DNA of 64,000 nucleotides from Gnetum montanum. Taxonomy: Eukaryota > Streptophyta > Gnetopsida > Gnetales > Gnetaceae. Shown in pieces: positions 43,674 through 55,160 of the stretch. Below the pieces are notes generated by a model that was not told the DNA's origin, ran no database searches, and was given only the letters and a program-made list of their open reading frames with translations. Where the stretch lies: assembly GCA_015680685.1 (NCBI GenBank), contig MNCI01029297.1, positions 473,727 through 537,726 of the forward strand, given 5' to 3'. How positions within the stretch are numbered: the stretch's first letter is position 1; every line of letters starts with the position of its first letter. Both the position numbers and the translations under genes were made by a program.

Positions 43674-44720
43674 TAATGTTTGGCATCATATTGGACGTCA
43701 AAATGCCAAAACAACATAAAACCTAGTTCTATAGTTTGAAAATCTATATAATTTTGAATGAATTTAAAACATGATTAAATTGTTCATTAGTATCCCATGC
43801 ATGAAATAAAATTTCATAAATTGATAAATTATAGAAAAATAATATTAAAATAACATGATGTGGAGCTTCCTTGGATTCCATAATATAAGCCATTTTATTT
43901 TAAAATAGCTAATTTGAACAAGAAAAAGAAAGGTATGAGCTTTATTCTTGCTTAAATGAAGAATTTACAAGCACATAGAAGGCATAAACTATCAAGGACA
44001 TATAATTGATCCAATCCAACCCTCATACTACACTCAAACAAAGCAACCACACACAAGGATGATGATCAAGATAATTGGTCAAAAATCTCACTTCTCTCTC
44101 TTCACTCTTAAGCTCTCCTCTCACTTCCTAAACTATCTTGATCAAAATAAGAGATTAAGTAGTATATTTATGATTTTTCCCTCTTGTCTCTTCAACTTTC
44201 CTACTATTTAAATTCATAATTTGAGTTGTTAAAAATGCATACAATAACATCTCATGGTCAACTAAGATGTTTTATGAAATTAAGAGACATCCCAACTAAA
44301 AATAGCCAAATCTTAGAAAATACATCTTTAAAATGGAGATGACATCTTGTTGATATATGATACATCATGTTGTTTAAAGAGAAATCTTGGAGGAGACATA
44401 TTATAAGAAGTGGAGATTTCTTGGATATAGATGAGATGTCTTACAAGAGGTGGAGACATCTCTCCTACTAGGACCAAAAACAGAGATGCTTATTTTAAGG
44501 TCTAGAACCTCTTGATACCTTCAAACAAGTTTCAATTGCTCTTGAAACCTTCCAAACTCATTAAAATAAACTTTAAACATCCTCATACATGACAAAACGC
44601 CCTAGAATAATTAGTAACAAGAATAATATAAAAAGGATATACATACACATATAAAATAATAATAAGACATACTATAAAATACATTAAGGATTATATAAGG
44701 ACTAGGTGATGTCCTTATCA
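43674..44720 (-). repeat. Unidentified minus-strand LTR-like sequence (Element C)
   Basis: AT-rich, no ORF. On the minus strand it starts TGATAAGGACATCACC at 44720, directly after a purine-rich tract (AATTTTAAGGATGGGAAAGA, 44721-44740). It holds a candidate poly(A) signal AATAAAG (complement at 43940-43946) and CT-rich segments. This looks like the 3' LTR of another retrotransposon whose left end (43674 to about 43900) is uncertain and whose internal part lies to the right, cut by Element D at 44880. The family is not recognised. Confidence 0.4.
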
Positions 44721-44879
44721 TCTTTCCCATCCTTAAAATTGAAATTTCCTTCAAGTTGGCTATACACATAAGATAGCATTAAGCCCTTACAAAGCAAAAT
44801 ATTTCTCATGAACCTAAATGATATTTTCAGATTTTTCATCATTCAAATGTACTAAGTACTTCTACATATTTTTGTCTCT
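44721..44879 (-). pseudogene. Possible pol tail of Element C (low confidence)
   Basis: A minus-strand reading gives LEGNFNFKDGKD just before the LTR start, resembling the short acidic end of a gypsy-type polyprotein. Too short and decayed to assign. Confidence 0.25.
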
Positions 44880-46280
44880 TGAAACACCACCAAGAAAAAT
44901 CATGTTTGAAATTTGTATCCTACATTTGCCAAATTAAGATAAGATTTTATTGTAAATGTAGGATTTGTAGTCAATGAGTTACAATCTTGCATACTTTGGC
45001 TTTTGGGACCAAAACATTCCTTAGAAGTCATCATTACCTTACCTCCCAAGTGAAAAAAGTTACCTCATGTCTATATTTGGACTTGGGAAGGCTATAACTA
45101 CCTTACGACTGGCCAAATTTGGCATTTTCATGGGTTTTTGTAGGGGTATAGCCTCACCTACACTAGAACCATTTACCCTCAACATAGATGGAATTGGGTT
45201 TTCATCCTCATTTCCTACCTAGTGTAGTCACTAAAAAACCTAGCATATATGCACTATTAAAATTTTTGGGATTTTTCATTTTCCATTTTCCATTTTTCCA
45301 ATAGTGGCTAATGTAGTCACCTCAAGTCTTCAATAGTTGTAGCATGGCTAGCATAGACAATAGTTTCTAGTAGTTTCCAACAAATTTAATGTAGTCCACC
45401 AAGGTCAGCATAGTTAGGATGATGTTAGCATAGTCACGAAAGTTCATGTACTATTTATAGTAAATGGATGGGCTTTGGTGTCTATGGTGTATTCCAAACT
45501 AACTCTAAATGGCAACTACATTGGAAATTATAACCATTACCACCTACAAATAAACATCAATCTGTCAGTAATCATGATAGTAATGCATAAGCCCAAACAC
45601 TGCAATTTGAAAACCTATATAAATCCAATGTAAACACCTTATTCCAATTCCCAACTTCTCTTGAGCAATAGCATTTTTAACATTTTTGTAACCAAGAGAG
45701 TGTCTAACCTTGCAATCCCTTTGGCAAAAACTAGTATCTATGCTAGACATAAAGACTCCCAATGTGGTACCATTTCACCAAAGGTGCAATACCATTTGTG
45801 ATTGCAATTGCAAATCCTAGTGGAAACTAGTAGGGAGTTGTTGCAAACTGGGGCTGGGAAGCATCCAGATCATGGAGTTTCAAGTGTAGACCATAGGCTC
45901 CAATAGACTTCAAGCTTCTTAAAGTGACTTCTTGTGCACCTAGCATAAAATCTATAGCGTTTAAACCTACTACTTTATTTTCCATTTCAATAAAGTCATA
46001 GTTAAATGTTATGTAGATTTGAGTTCACATTTTCATTTCTACATCTATTTTCATTTCCATTTATGATCTCATTTTCTTTTATGTTAACATTTTCATTTTC
46101 ATGTATGTCTTCATTTACATTTTTGTTAATACTTTTGAAAATCCCTAGGTGATTAGCTAGACCATCTAGGGTACTTTGAATCCCATTTTTTGGGGGTCCT
46201 TGGGATTCAAGGCTAAAACTATTTTGGTGCCCAGTATTTCTTAGTTTTCATTCTAGACACCGAATTTTCCAGTTCCAATA
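44880..46280 (+). repeat. LTR of Element D
   Basis: TGAAACACCACCAAG to AGTTCCAATA, about 1.4 kb. TATA box TATATAAAT at 45616. Related to the A/B LTRs at the start (TCATCATTACCTTACCTCCC) and end, and diverged between. No second copy is seen. Confidence 0.82.
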
Positions 46281-46285
46281 GTTTT

Positions 46286-46310
46286 TTGGTACTAAAAGGA
46301 GGGCCTCCAC
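46286..46310 (+). other. Primer-binding-site region of Element D
   Basis: TTGGTACTAAAAGGAGGGCC a few bases after the LTR end. Confidence 0.6.
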
Positions 46311-46803
46311 CCAAATTCCTAGCCAAAATCCTTTCCCAATCTTGCATAAAAAACCAAATCCTTTAAATTTCCAAATCTAAAACCTACTAACATATTCCAT
46401 TAAAACCAACACTCATTGTCAAAAGCCTTTTCTAAATACCCCAACATAGTTGTGGTAAGTGAGTCTGATGTTTTTACTATATTTTCATAGTAGTTGATAG
46501 ATCCCTTAGACCCATCGTAGTCTACTTTTAAAACCCATTTCCATTCTAGAAGCCCATTTCCTTTTTGAAAGCCCATTTTTGTTTTAAAAGCCCAATTCTC
46601 TTGCTAAGAAAACCACTTTTCCACTCTCACCACTTAGCGTAGTTGGTTGATAATTGCCCTATCTACTACATAGTACACAACCATCTACTACGTAGTATTT
46701 CATAGTAGCAATTTCCCACTGCCTTTCCATTTCTAGCCAACAACATTAGTGGATACTGCCACTTACTATGTTTTTACTAAAAATAGTAAAAAAGGTTAAA
46801 ACC
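46310..46803 (+). other. Short leader of Element D
   Basis: Non-coding. Contains repeated AGCCCATTTCC/AAGCCCATTTTTG segments and CATAGTAG-type short repeats. Does not show the roughly 490-bp duplication of A and B. Confidence 0.45.
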
Positions 46804-48870
46804 ATATCTTTGATAATTTCATTCAACCAATCTACCATTTTCCATTTAACTTCACCAATAGAAAGTCTAGTTAGTAAGTCATAAGAGTCTATGACCCCAA
46901 GGATCCCATCATAGTGAAATGTAGGTAATCACTAGGGCTTAGGGAATGAAGCCTAGAGTTTTTGGTGATAAACGAAGATCACTACAACTTCATTTATTCC
47001 AATATTTAGGCTACATGCTAATTTCAAGGATGGAAGCGACATCCAAAAGGGAGTATGAGCTCATATACCATGATGGGAAAGAATACATTCCTTCCCCATA
47101 TGATAAAACAACCCTAACAGAAACCTACACTCACATCCTATATCAACTGATTAAGATGGATGAAGAGGATGGAAAGGTTAGCTCAGATGAGCAATAAGAA
47201 GAAGAGGATGAGTTTGGGACTAAGTCCAAACATGAGAACCTCATTAGGAGGGGGTGTGCTCTTCCAACAATCAATCCCCAAAGCCACCATGCCTACCTCA
47301 ACCTCCCTTGCCTCTTCCATGGGATATATTCTTCTATTCAACCATGTTCAGGCTCACACCCATTATAGTAGTGCACAAAATGCAATCGATGCCGTAGTTG
47401 ATAATTTTTCACTTCTCCATGTCTTTTTCCACTCAACAATGGTCCATGTAGTCATCATCGATGGTTTTGACCACCACTAATCCCTTATCCATCAAGATAT
47501 AACCTATTTTGGAACCTCAGGTAACCCAAGGATCACATACCCTATTTGTCCCCTTTGTGCCCAAGATACTAACACAAACTTCCTTTTCACTATTCAGTCA
47601 ACCCATGACCATCGTAACTCAACCTCTCCCCTTATTATTACAACCTATCATGAGGTCATAGGCCTTCTAGCTCATACCACAACCTTTCATATAGATCCCA
47701 TAATCGATAGGGATACCTCAAGGACTGGATCAAGCTTTCCAAATGATCCAAGACTTAACCAAAGAGATAAGGAGGCTTAAGGCTTCCACATCTTAAATCA
47801 TAAAGATTACGGATTTCTATCAAGATGATCCCACCACTAACTCTTCCCTTTGGTATCCTCATATCATAGTTGACCAAGTACAATGGCAAAGGTAACCCCA
47901 ACTTCCATCTCATAACCATCTACTCTAAGTGCTTGTTACTATAAGCCTGGTCACACATAATCATGAGAATCTTCCCTATGTCTCTTATGAGAAAGACCCT
48001 TGCCTAGTACCATGCCTTACCAAGAGGATCCATATCCTCTTTGGAAGACCTAATTTCACAATTCATTAACCATTTCAAGTACAACTTAAAACTTGATAGC
48101 ATCCTTGACCAATTAATGAAGGTTAATGCAAAATTTCATCCAACAATGCAACACTTTGCTCAAAAAAGTTATGGAACTGATAGCTAAAGCTCACCTTCTA
48201 GCTATCTTCAAGGGAGTAGTTAATGACTTAATCAAATCAAAACTATACTACCTTGATCCATAGTCATTTATTAAGACATTCTCCCAAACTAAGAACATAG
48301 AGGATGTCATGAAAGCGAGCCATGATCCTACCTACATGGTGTATAAAAATCAACATGCATGAAAGGATAAAGACAGAGGTATACAAAACAATGTACTAGT
48401 TGTGATTATAGAAAAGGAAAACAAAACAACCACCTAGGAGCCAATAACAAACCAACAAAAGGCCCCTTATAACAACAATAACAACCAAACTTAAACATCT
48501 GGGGCCTCTGCATCAACTGCTTCAAGGTCCAACTTTAAGCAAAAATACTAGACAAAATATATTAGGTTCTCACTAAAGGCATTAGAACTTTTATATCAAC
48601 TCTTAAAGAGTAAGAGGATACAACATAAGCAAATGAGTGAAAATTCCTATAGGAGGCATGAGTGGCTATGTGGAATAGTCAAAGACCTAGTCGAGCAACC
48701 AAAGGTTATCCTTTGGTGCTTAGATATTTTAAGTTCAACCACTTCTATCATTATCATCAGCTACTAGGTCATGATACCAACTTTTTTCTTGCACTAAAAG
48801 ATGACCTGCAGAAGATGATAGATAGGGGTGAGTTGGTACTTGATGCCTCTAACTTGGTTAGTCCTTAAAA
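46804..48870 (+). pseudogene. Gag of Element D (decayed)
   Basis: The ATG of A, B and E reads ATA here (46804). Clear homology follows: AINEDHYN-like INEDHYNFI, then MEATSKREYELIYHDGKEYI and SPYDKTTLTETYTHILYQLI. The capsid and C-terminal region (48690-48868) has LRYFKFNHFYHYHQLLGHDT and LKDDLQKMIDRGELVLDASN. Stops and shifts throughout. Confidence 0.8.
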
Positions 48871-49239
48871 CCAATCAATGCATGTATATAAGGATCCATT
48901 TAATGACAACAATAAACCATATACCATAGTAGAATTTAATGTCAATAATGATCAAAGACCTACAAGGGAGCCATTTGTGATTTGGGTACCTCCTTGAAAC
49001 GAAAGGGGCATGTTGACTTCCATTAGTTCAAGGCCCTTATTTTTTGTAAGGGTTCCATCAACAACACTTTCCAAAGAAGCCTTCATAATCAAAGTACCTC
49101 CCCCTCCCATTACAATGAGTCCACCTGCACAACTAAACAATGATTCCTTGTGGTGGCTAATGAAATAGCTTCCACATCCCAAACAACCAATATTAACAAA
49201 ATGTTACCAAGCAAAAAATAGAAGAATCCTATGCAAAAT

Positions 49240-50373
49240 CCTAAAAACAAGGAATATATTCAAGCTAGTTCATGGAAAGAAGTGGGTCCATCAAAGCCCA
49301 CTCCCATCTCATTTATTTCCATGACCTCAACTACTCAGGTTCCTTCAACAAATAAACCATGGGAGGATCCTAAGCCCTAAGGGAAAGGAAAATAGGATAG
49401 GCCACAAAAACCCAAACATGAATCCACATTTTAGGATGTGTGGATGAAGTTAGGAACAACAAGAACAAAAACTCCATGACCAAAAACAAAGATTTTCTCA
49501 ATGCAATGGAATAGGTTAAGCAGTCGTTGAAACTAAACTTGGTCATGACTTCTTATGCATACCATGAAGCACTAGTTAAGATGTTGACCTCCATTTCCAT
49601 TAGCAAGAACATCTCCACTAATGAAAAATCCATCCATGTAGTGATGGTACCATCTTTACCTAGGGAAGAAGTAAAATCAAAATCACTAGTGTTTTGCGAC
49701 AACAAAATCAAGACTAACTCCTAAAATAATGATGTAATGAAGATACCCATCATTATAATAATAAGGGTTGGACAATATAAAGTCCATAGGGTTCATCTTG
49801 ATAATGGGATAGTAACAAATGTTATACCTTACATCATCTTTGAGCATTTAGGCCTGACAGAGCAAATGCAACACATGATAACTTTAGCTCTTAAATCCTT
49901 CAATGGATCATGGGTTGCTATCAAAGATTTTATGGTAGGAGAACCATTCCCCATAACAAAAAACTTCTTAATGGTATAGGAAATACCAAGATTCAACCTT
50001 ATCCTGGGAAGGCCTTGGCTAGCTCAATTACAAGCTATCTTTACCTATCCACCATGAAATTCATTTGCTTTATGAGGAAGGTGAAATAATCATTCACGGC
50101 AATAGTGCAGTTTCACTAATGGTTAACAATGTTAATGTAGAATAGGGGTCCAAAGTGGAATTTCAAGAAAAAAATCCTACTATTAGCCATAAAATTGAAA
50201 AGCCTAAGGTAGTGAAAGAGGCCAAGGCCACCAACGATGAACCCACTAATGCATCATGGGGGAAGCTCCCCTTTAACATCATTAGCAAAGGTGATGGGGA
50301 ATACAAGCTTGTGCAACATAGACCATATACATTTCCTAATTTCTCAAAGATTATGAAACATTTTCATAAGTAA
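49240..50373 (+). pseudogene. Aspartic protease of Element D (decayed)
   Basis: SKPTPISFISMTS linker, then VLMTSYAYHEALVKMLTSIS, VVMVPSLPRE, the retropepsin segment VHRVHLDNGIVTNVIPYIIF (active site Asp in DNG), PRFNLILGRPWLAQL, and the tail SKGDGEYKLVQHRPYTFPNF with SKIMKHFHK, then TAA at 50373, the same end as A. Confidence 0.82.
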
Positions 50374-51060
50374 TGTGTACCCCTAGTTCCCCTATCCCAT
50401 GCACCTATGACCATGTAACCATATGTACCTATAGCCTTTTAGCCTAGTTTACATTTTGCCTTTGATTATGTTAAATTTAGATTTTCATATAGCTTAAAGT
50501 TTACTTTTGTTTTTCATTTTTACTTTTAAAGCCTTTTCTTTTCTTTTTCTTAAAAAAATATTATAAAAACTTTAAGACTAGAAAAATCCATAAATTTTTT
50601 TATGTTTTCCTTTACAAAATCATATGGCCTACCATGGCCTTAAACTAGCAACAACCATACAGCCCATCATGGCCTTAAATTAGCAACTACTATATGGCCT
50701 ACCATGGCCTTAGACTAGCAAATAACATCATAACTTATTCTGCTATTTATCTTATAGCCTTATTGCCTAATCAATGTTACCATTTATTACATTAAAACCA
50801 TATGAGTTAGCCAACATACCCTTAAATCAATTATAACATAAAACCATAAAAATCACAGTAAAACTATAATGCTAGAACAATATAACTAAAACTCAAAATT
50901 AAAATCAAAATTAAAATTTCTAGAACATAATAGCCATAGCCACATGGTATGGAAAAATGTTTAAATAATAAACCATAAACATAAAACCATCCACAACTAA
51001 AACATTAGCTAACATTATCCATAAAAACATTGACATCAATGTTCATCAACAAGAAAAATA
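50374..51060 (+). repeat. Border repeat and AT-rich spacer after D protease
   Basis: At 50620-50730, three units of CATATGGCCTACCATGGCCT followed by TAAACTAGCAACAAC, the clearest copy of the border repeat. The rest is AT-rich with no gene. Confidence 0.6.
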
Positions 51061-52636
51061 GAAAATAAATAGTTGATGATACTAGGGGCATCTGGAGAAG
51101 GAAGTGGAGGATCATTTCCACTCTCACCACTGGGGCTCCTGATAATACCTAGTGCTTATAACATGATAACGCAAGACCAATTAGTAATCAACATATAACA
51201 AAACCAAGTTAAAACATAAGTATGTAACCAAAAATATATAAACTATGTAGCTAACAACCTAGTAAACCAAACTAATTAGAATAAACCATAGCAAGACTAA
51301 AATAATCAAACTTGAGAGGATTCTAGAGTAGCATAGTCCACAAGAAAAGTCTGAAGATAAACCTCTAGATGATGGAGGAGTTGCTCTTTAGTCATGTTAG
51401 CCTAGTCTACATCCCCAAGATTAACACCAATGAGGATGTTGCTCTTGCTGACATCACTTCATGTAGGTAGCTCATGTGAGAATGTGGTGGTAGTTACCTC
51501 CCCTAAGGCAGTAGTCATCTGATGAGTAGGGAAGTTGGCTACAACTAGACTATCTACAAACAACTTGTAGACATCCTCTACATGGATCCCCTTTATAAAT
51601 AACTCCAACCAATGTCATTCCATAGATTCATCTTGAAACCATTTGAGGTAGGCATCTTGATCAACCTTGTAATGTCTCTTATGATCTTTTTGTGCTCAAC
51701 CCCACTCAAGCACAATAGTCCTTCCATTTACCAACCTTGTGATTCAAAAAATCCATTTGTAGCTTTTGTTCTATGACCTCTCAGGGAAGGGAAACCTTGC
51801 CATGAATCCCATTCTAGTAGTGTGTCCAAGTTGTTTCCTTGGTACATAAGGAGTTCCTATTGGTCACTTAGGCCTCCACGAACTCCTTGCAATACTTGAG
51901 ATCCTTTATTTCCTCTATTAGCTTCTTGTTCTCTCTCTTTAATGACACAACTTGTTCCCATAAGAACTTATTAGAGCATCTACATTCCCACAAAGATTTT
52001 ACACATGAGAGTACACATGAAGTGGCACACTCATACAACTTATGTGGAACATTTACCACATCATGAGGTAGGGCAAGTAATGCATCATTCTTTATGGCCC
52101 AATTAGGATCCCATCTCAACTTTGGCACTATAAATGAAAACAAAAAAACAACAAAATTAGAAACATAAAACTAGTTTAAAACTAAAAAATAGAAAATAAC
52201 AAGAACTATACAACAAAAACATGTAAAAAAAAAAGGTAAAATGAGTTACAATTGTCACCAACTTTAGGAGCTATCTATTACAACTAGCTCATCATGTCTT
52301 TAGCTATGCCCCAATTAATCTTATCAGGGGTATTTACCAATGGTTGCATGAGGAACTTAGAGGTGGAAGCATCAACTTGAGACTCTAGAGCTATAACAAG
52401 CATAATAAGTAATCAAAAAACTGATGACCAAGGTCAAATATGAAACAAAAAATAATAATAACACATATAACCAAAAATCATAGGTACCTAAAAGATCCTA
52501 TAGTGTAATGGTAGGAGGTTCATCCAACTATGAATCCCCAAAAAAGCATCAAATCTATCTAATTGAGGATGGGATAGACTCTCATCCTCATGATGTTGCA
52601 ATGCTTCCTTCTCTTGGGGCCTTCATTCCACCATAG

Positions 52637-52669
<33 letters not shown>

Positions 52670-53880
52670 TGGTCGCCTATTCCTATTGCTTGCCTATAGG
52701 AACAACAATTGCAAAATCTAGAACAACTTAACAAACTTTTCCTAAGAAAAAATCATACCTTGACTAAATTACTTAAAACCATAACTTTAAAATAAATTAA
52801 TAGAAAATAGTAAATAAAATAGAATATACCTTTAACTCCATGATGCACCTAGTTAAGCTTGATGGTCAATCTTCTCTTCAAGGGCTCCTCAATAACTATC
52901 ATTGTATGATCGACCAAAGGCCTCTTGAGTTTTGCTCTAGTTGAATCCTGAGCTTTGCCAAGAAATTTCTTGGCCTTTTCCATGTTTTCTTGCTAAACAT
53001 GGGCTTCTCTCCTTATGCTATCAGGGGATGCATAATGTTTCCCTTCAAAGCCTTTGGTGGTGATGGACAGTGATTCGTCCACACCCTCTGATGGGTCTTG
53101 GGCATGTGTGGTTGAAACAAGATGCCTTACCCAAGGCCTAGCAAGTTGGGATGGATCTTGAGACATCCATCACCCATCCTTCCTCACTACGAGGAACTCC
53201 ATAAATCTTCATAGGTATGCTACAAAGAACATGAAATGCACATGGCACTTTGTTGTGATATTTTCCTAGAGCTTCAGGATTTCCCCATGTAGCCCAGAAA
53301 CCAAATGAGCAACCCAGTTGAATTGGGTATCCTTGGTAAGGACCTTCTTCATGGTCCATGCTTGGTCAACATCTGTTATTTTTCCTTGTAATAGTAACTT
53401 AGGAAATGCATGAGATCAGAATAGGGGATACATCTCTCTAGCCTCAAAAACCTATAACTGGCTTAGAAAGAATCCCTAATTATCATAGTAAGTGTTTAAC
53501 CACTTCTCAACTTCCTCCTAGTGATACACCTCCTTCTTTTCTTTAATGATAATCATTGTGTCCTCATTGGAAACACCAAACAAGTCACTAAAGATGGATT
53601 CATTAACAAGGTAATAGTCACATAGTGAATGTGTGTGACAAACCTCATGACTCCTTTGCTAAAGAAGTCAATGATGTTAACCATTTCTATAGTGGGAATG
53701 ATGGGGCTTGGAACCATGAAGATGTCAAGCAAGCCTACATAAATAATCCTTTCCTAAATAGCCTCAAATTCCTAATCAACCAACCAATACTATGTAGGTT
53801 TCACTCACCAAACTTGAGAATTAATGTCTCCTTAGTGCATCCTAAAGTGATGATAGTAACTTCAATTGATGGCATCACCC
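51061..53880 (-). pseudogene. aORF copy D: antisense gene, exons 4-8
   Basis: Antisense to gag. Exons read on the minus strand: 4 at 53880-52849 (1,032), 5 at 52693-52488 (206), 6 at 52390-52259 (132), 7 at 52127-51312 (816), 8 from 51148. Acceptors TTGTAG, CCTATAG, TTATAG, TTTATAG and CACTAG, and donors TAG|GTGCA, TAG|GTACC, TTG|GTGAC and CAA|GTTTG all have AG/GT. Protein segments: KETLILKFGE, IIPTIEMVNIIDFFSKG, KDTQFNWVAHLVSGLHGEIL, QDPSQLARPWVRHL. Exon 7 has LPHDVVNVPHKLYECATSCV and VVSLKRENKKLIEEIKDLK, a likely coiled coil. It ends SGNDPPLPSPDAPSII. A trinucleotide run (TAC/GTA) sits in exon 5 (52641-52667). Some stops. No known domain recognised. Confidence 0.78.
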
Positions 53881-54005
53881 CTACAACATAACAAAAATCA
53901 ACCTATTAGTCTTAACATAGGTGCATCATGTAAATCAAAATATAACAAATATAACCAAATTAAAGCAAAACTAGTGTAGTCATTTAAATAATCAAAGGCT
54001 ATGTT
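53881..54005 (-). other. aORF intron 3 of D, cut at the D/E junction
   Basis: Minus strand ends in a T-rich stretch and GTTATGTTGTAG before exon 4. Beyond 54005 the sequence no longer matches D. The plus ORF at 53625-53891 is a shadow of aORF exon 4. Confidence 0.55.
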
Positions 54006-55160
54006 AACTTGGGTTTTGGCTTTTTAGATTTTTTACATGAAAATAGCAAGCAATGTTGTGGTGCATATTTTTAAAATCAAATGTTATGGGTTCATAACCC
54101 TATGTTCAATATTTCCAATGGCTATTTTCTTGTTCAATTTTTTTTTAAAAGGATTAAGTTATGGTTGTTTTCCTAAGGTCATGCAATTAGGTTTATTATG
54201 CCATTTTTAGATTTTCATGTAAATTCATAAATTTGGTCTAAGAAAATGAAAATATGTTTGGCTTTTTTTTGGTTATTTCTAGGTCTTCCTTGACTTCAAA
54301 TTTCCAACAAAGGTGGAATGACTTCAATTGGACTTAAAAAAAATTTATGAATTTTTCATTAGGCCTATGTCAAAAGGAGGTTTGTGTTATTTTCAGATTT
54401 TTGTCCAAATTGATGAATTTTTTCTACATAAATGGAAATGGCTTTGAATTTTTATTAAGATTGGGTATGTAGGAATTTATTTGAGCTTTCAAATGGTCAT
54501 GGAATCACTCCATTCGGAGCTCAAACAAATTTTTTTCTAATTTTTTACCAAGCCTATGTGAAAGTGGGATTAATGATGATGGCTATAGTTTTTGCTAGTT
54601 TTGTTTATGTCTTATGTGAAAATGGTTGTTTTCTAGGTTGTAATGGATATTTTTGGAAATTTAATGATTTCATGATTCTTTCCATGGTGGAATCACTAAA
54701 ATTAGAGCTTCAATGAATTTTTGATGAATTTTTTGGCTAATCTATGTGAATCTTGGTTGTAGTACCTTACCCCTTTGGGGATGGATCTGATCGATATGTG
54801 TAGTTTTTCTTGTCAACATGTAAAACTTATGTTTTAAATTTTTTTCTAATGAAACTAAAGGCTTTTGCTATTTTTAGGAGGCTTTTTTCTATGGCTATAT
54901 GCTTTTTTCCAAGTTTTAATGCTTTTTCTAAGTTTATGCATGGTTTAAACTAAGGCTTAATCCCAACTATAAAGTTTTGGCTATGTAGTAAAATTTTATG
55001 AAAGGTTATAATAATGCTTTTTTTTGGAGTTTCTTAAGCTAACTTGAATAAATACCTTAGAGCTTTTTATAGAGGCTAATTTCACCTCTGACTAGGATAT
55101 TTTTTCAAACTTGTTAAGAAATTCTAACTAGTCATAATGTTTTTGCTTTGCTTCATGCAG
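54006..55160 (+). other. aORF intron 1 of Element E (left part lost)
   Basis: AT-rich, homologous to 9190-10250 of B and, in reverse, 22150-23250 of A. Shared landmarks are TTTTTACATGAAAATAGCAAGC and GTAGTACCTTACCC (the first shortened). It ends TTGCTTCATGCAG|GG. No ORF. Confidence 0.6.

Larger units (their letters stand above)
44880..54005 (+). mobile_element. Element D: 3'-truncated Tat element, plus strand
   Basis: LTR, PBS, gag and protease in order, then border repeat, then antisense aORF. It stops in aORF intron 3 at about 54005, where Element E begins in opposite orientation. RT, RNase H, integrase and 3' LTR are missing. Its LTR and coding sequence are clearly more diverged than A, B and E, so it is a distinct subfamily. 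Confidence 0.85.

Noticed and set aside
51061-53880. Host gene with introns inserted between D and E
   Set aside because: The same gene with the same exon pattern is inside A, B and E, so it belongs to the retrotransposon family, not a single host locus.
54006-55160. Short AT-rich ORFs and possible tRNA-like hairpins in intron 1
   Set aside because: No cloverleaf or conserved box A/B was found. The sequence is conserved only as intron.
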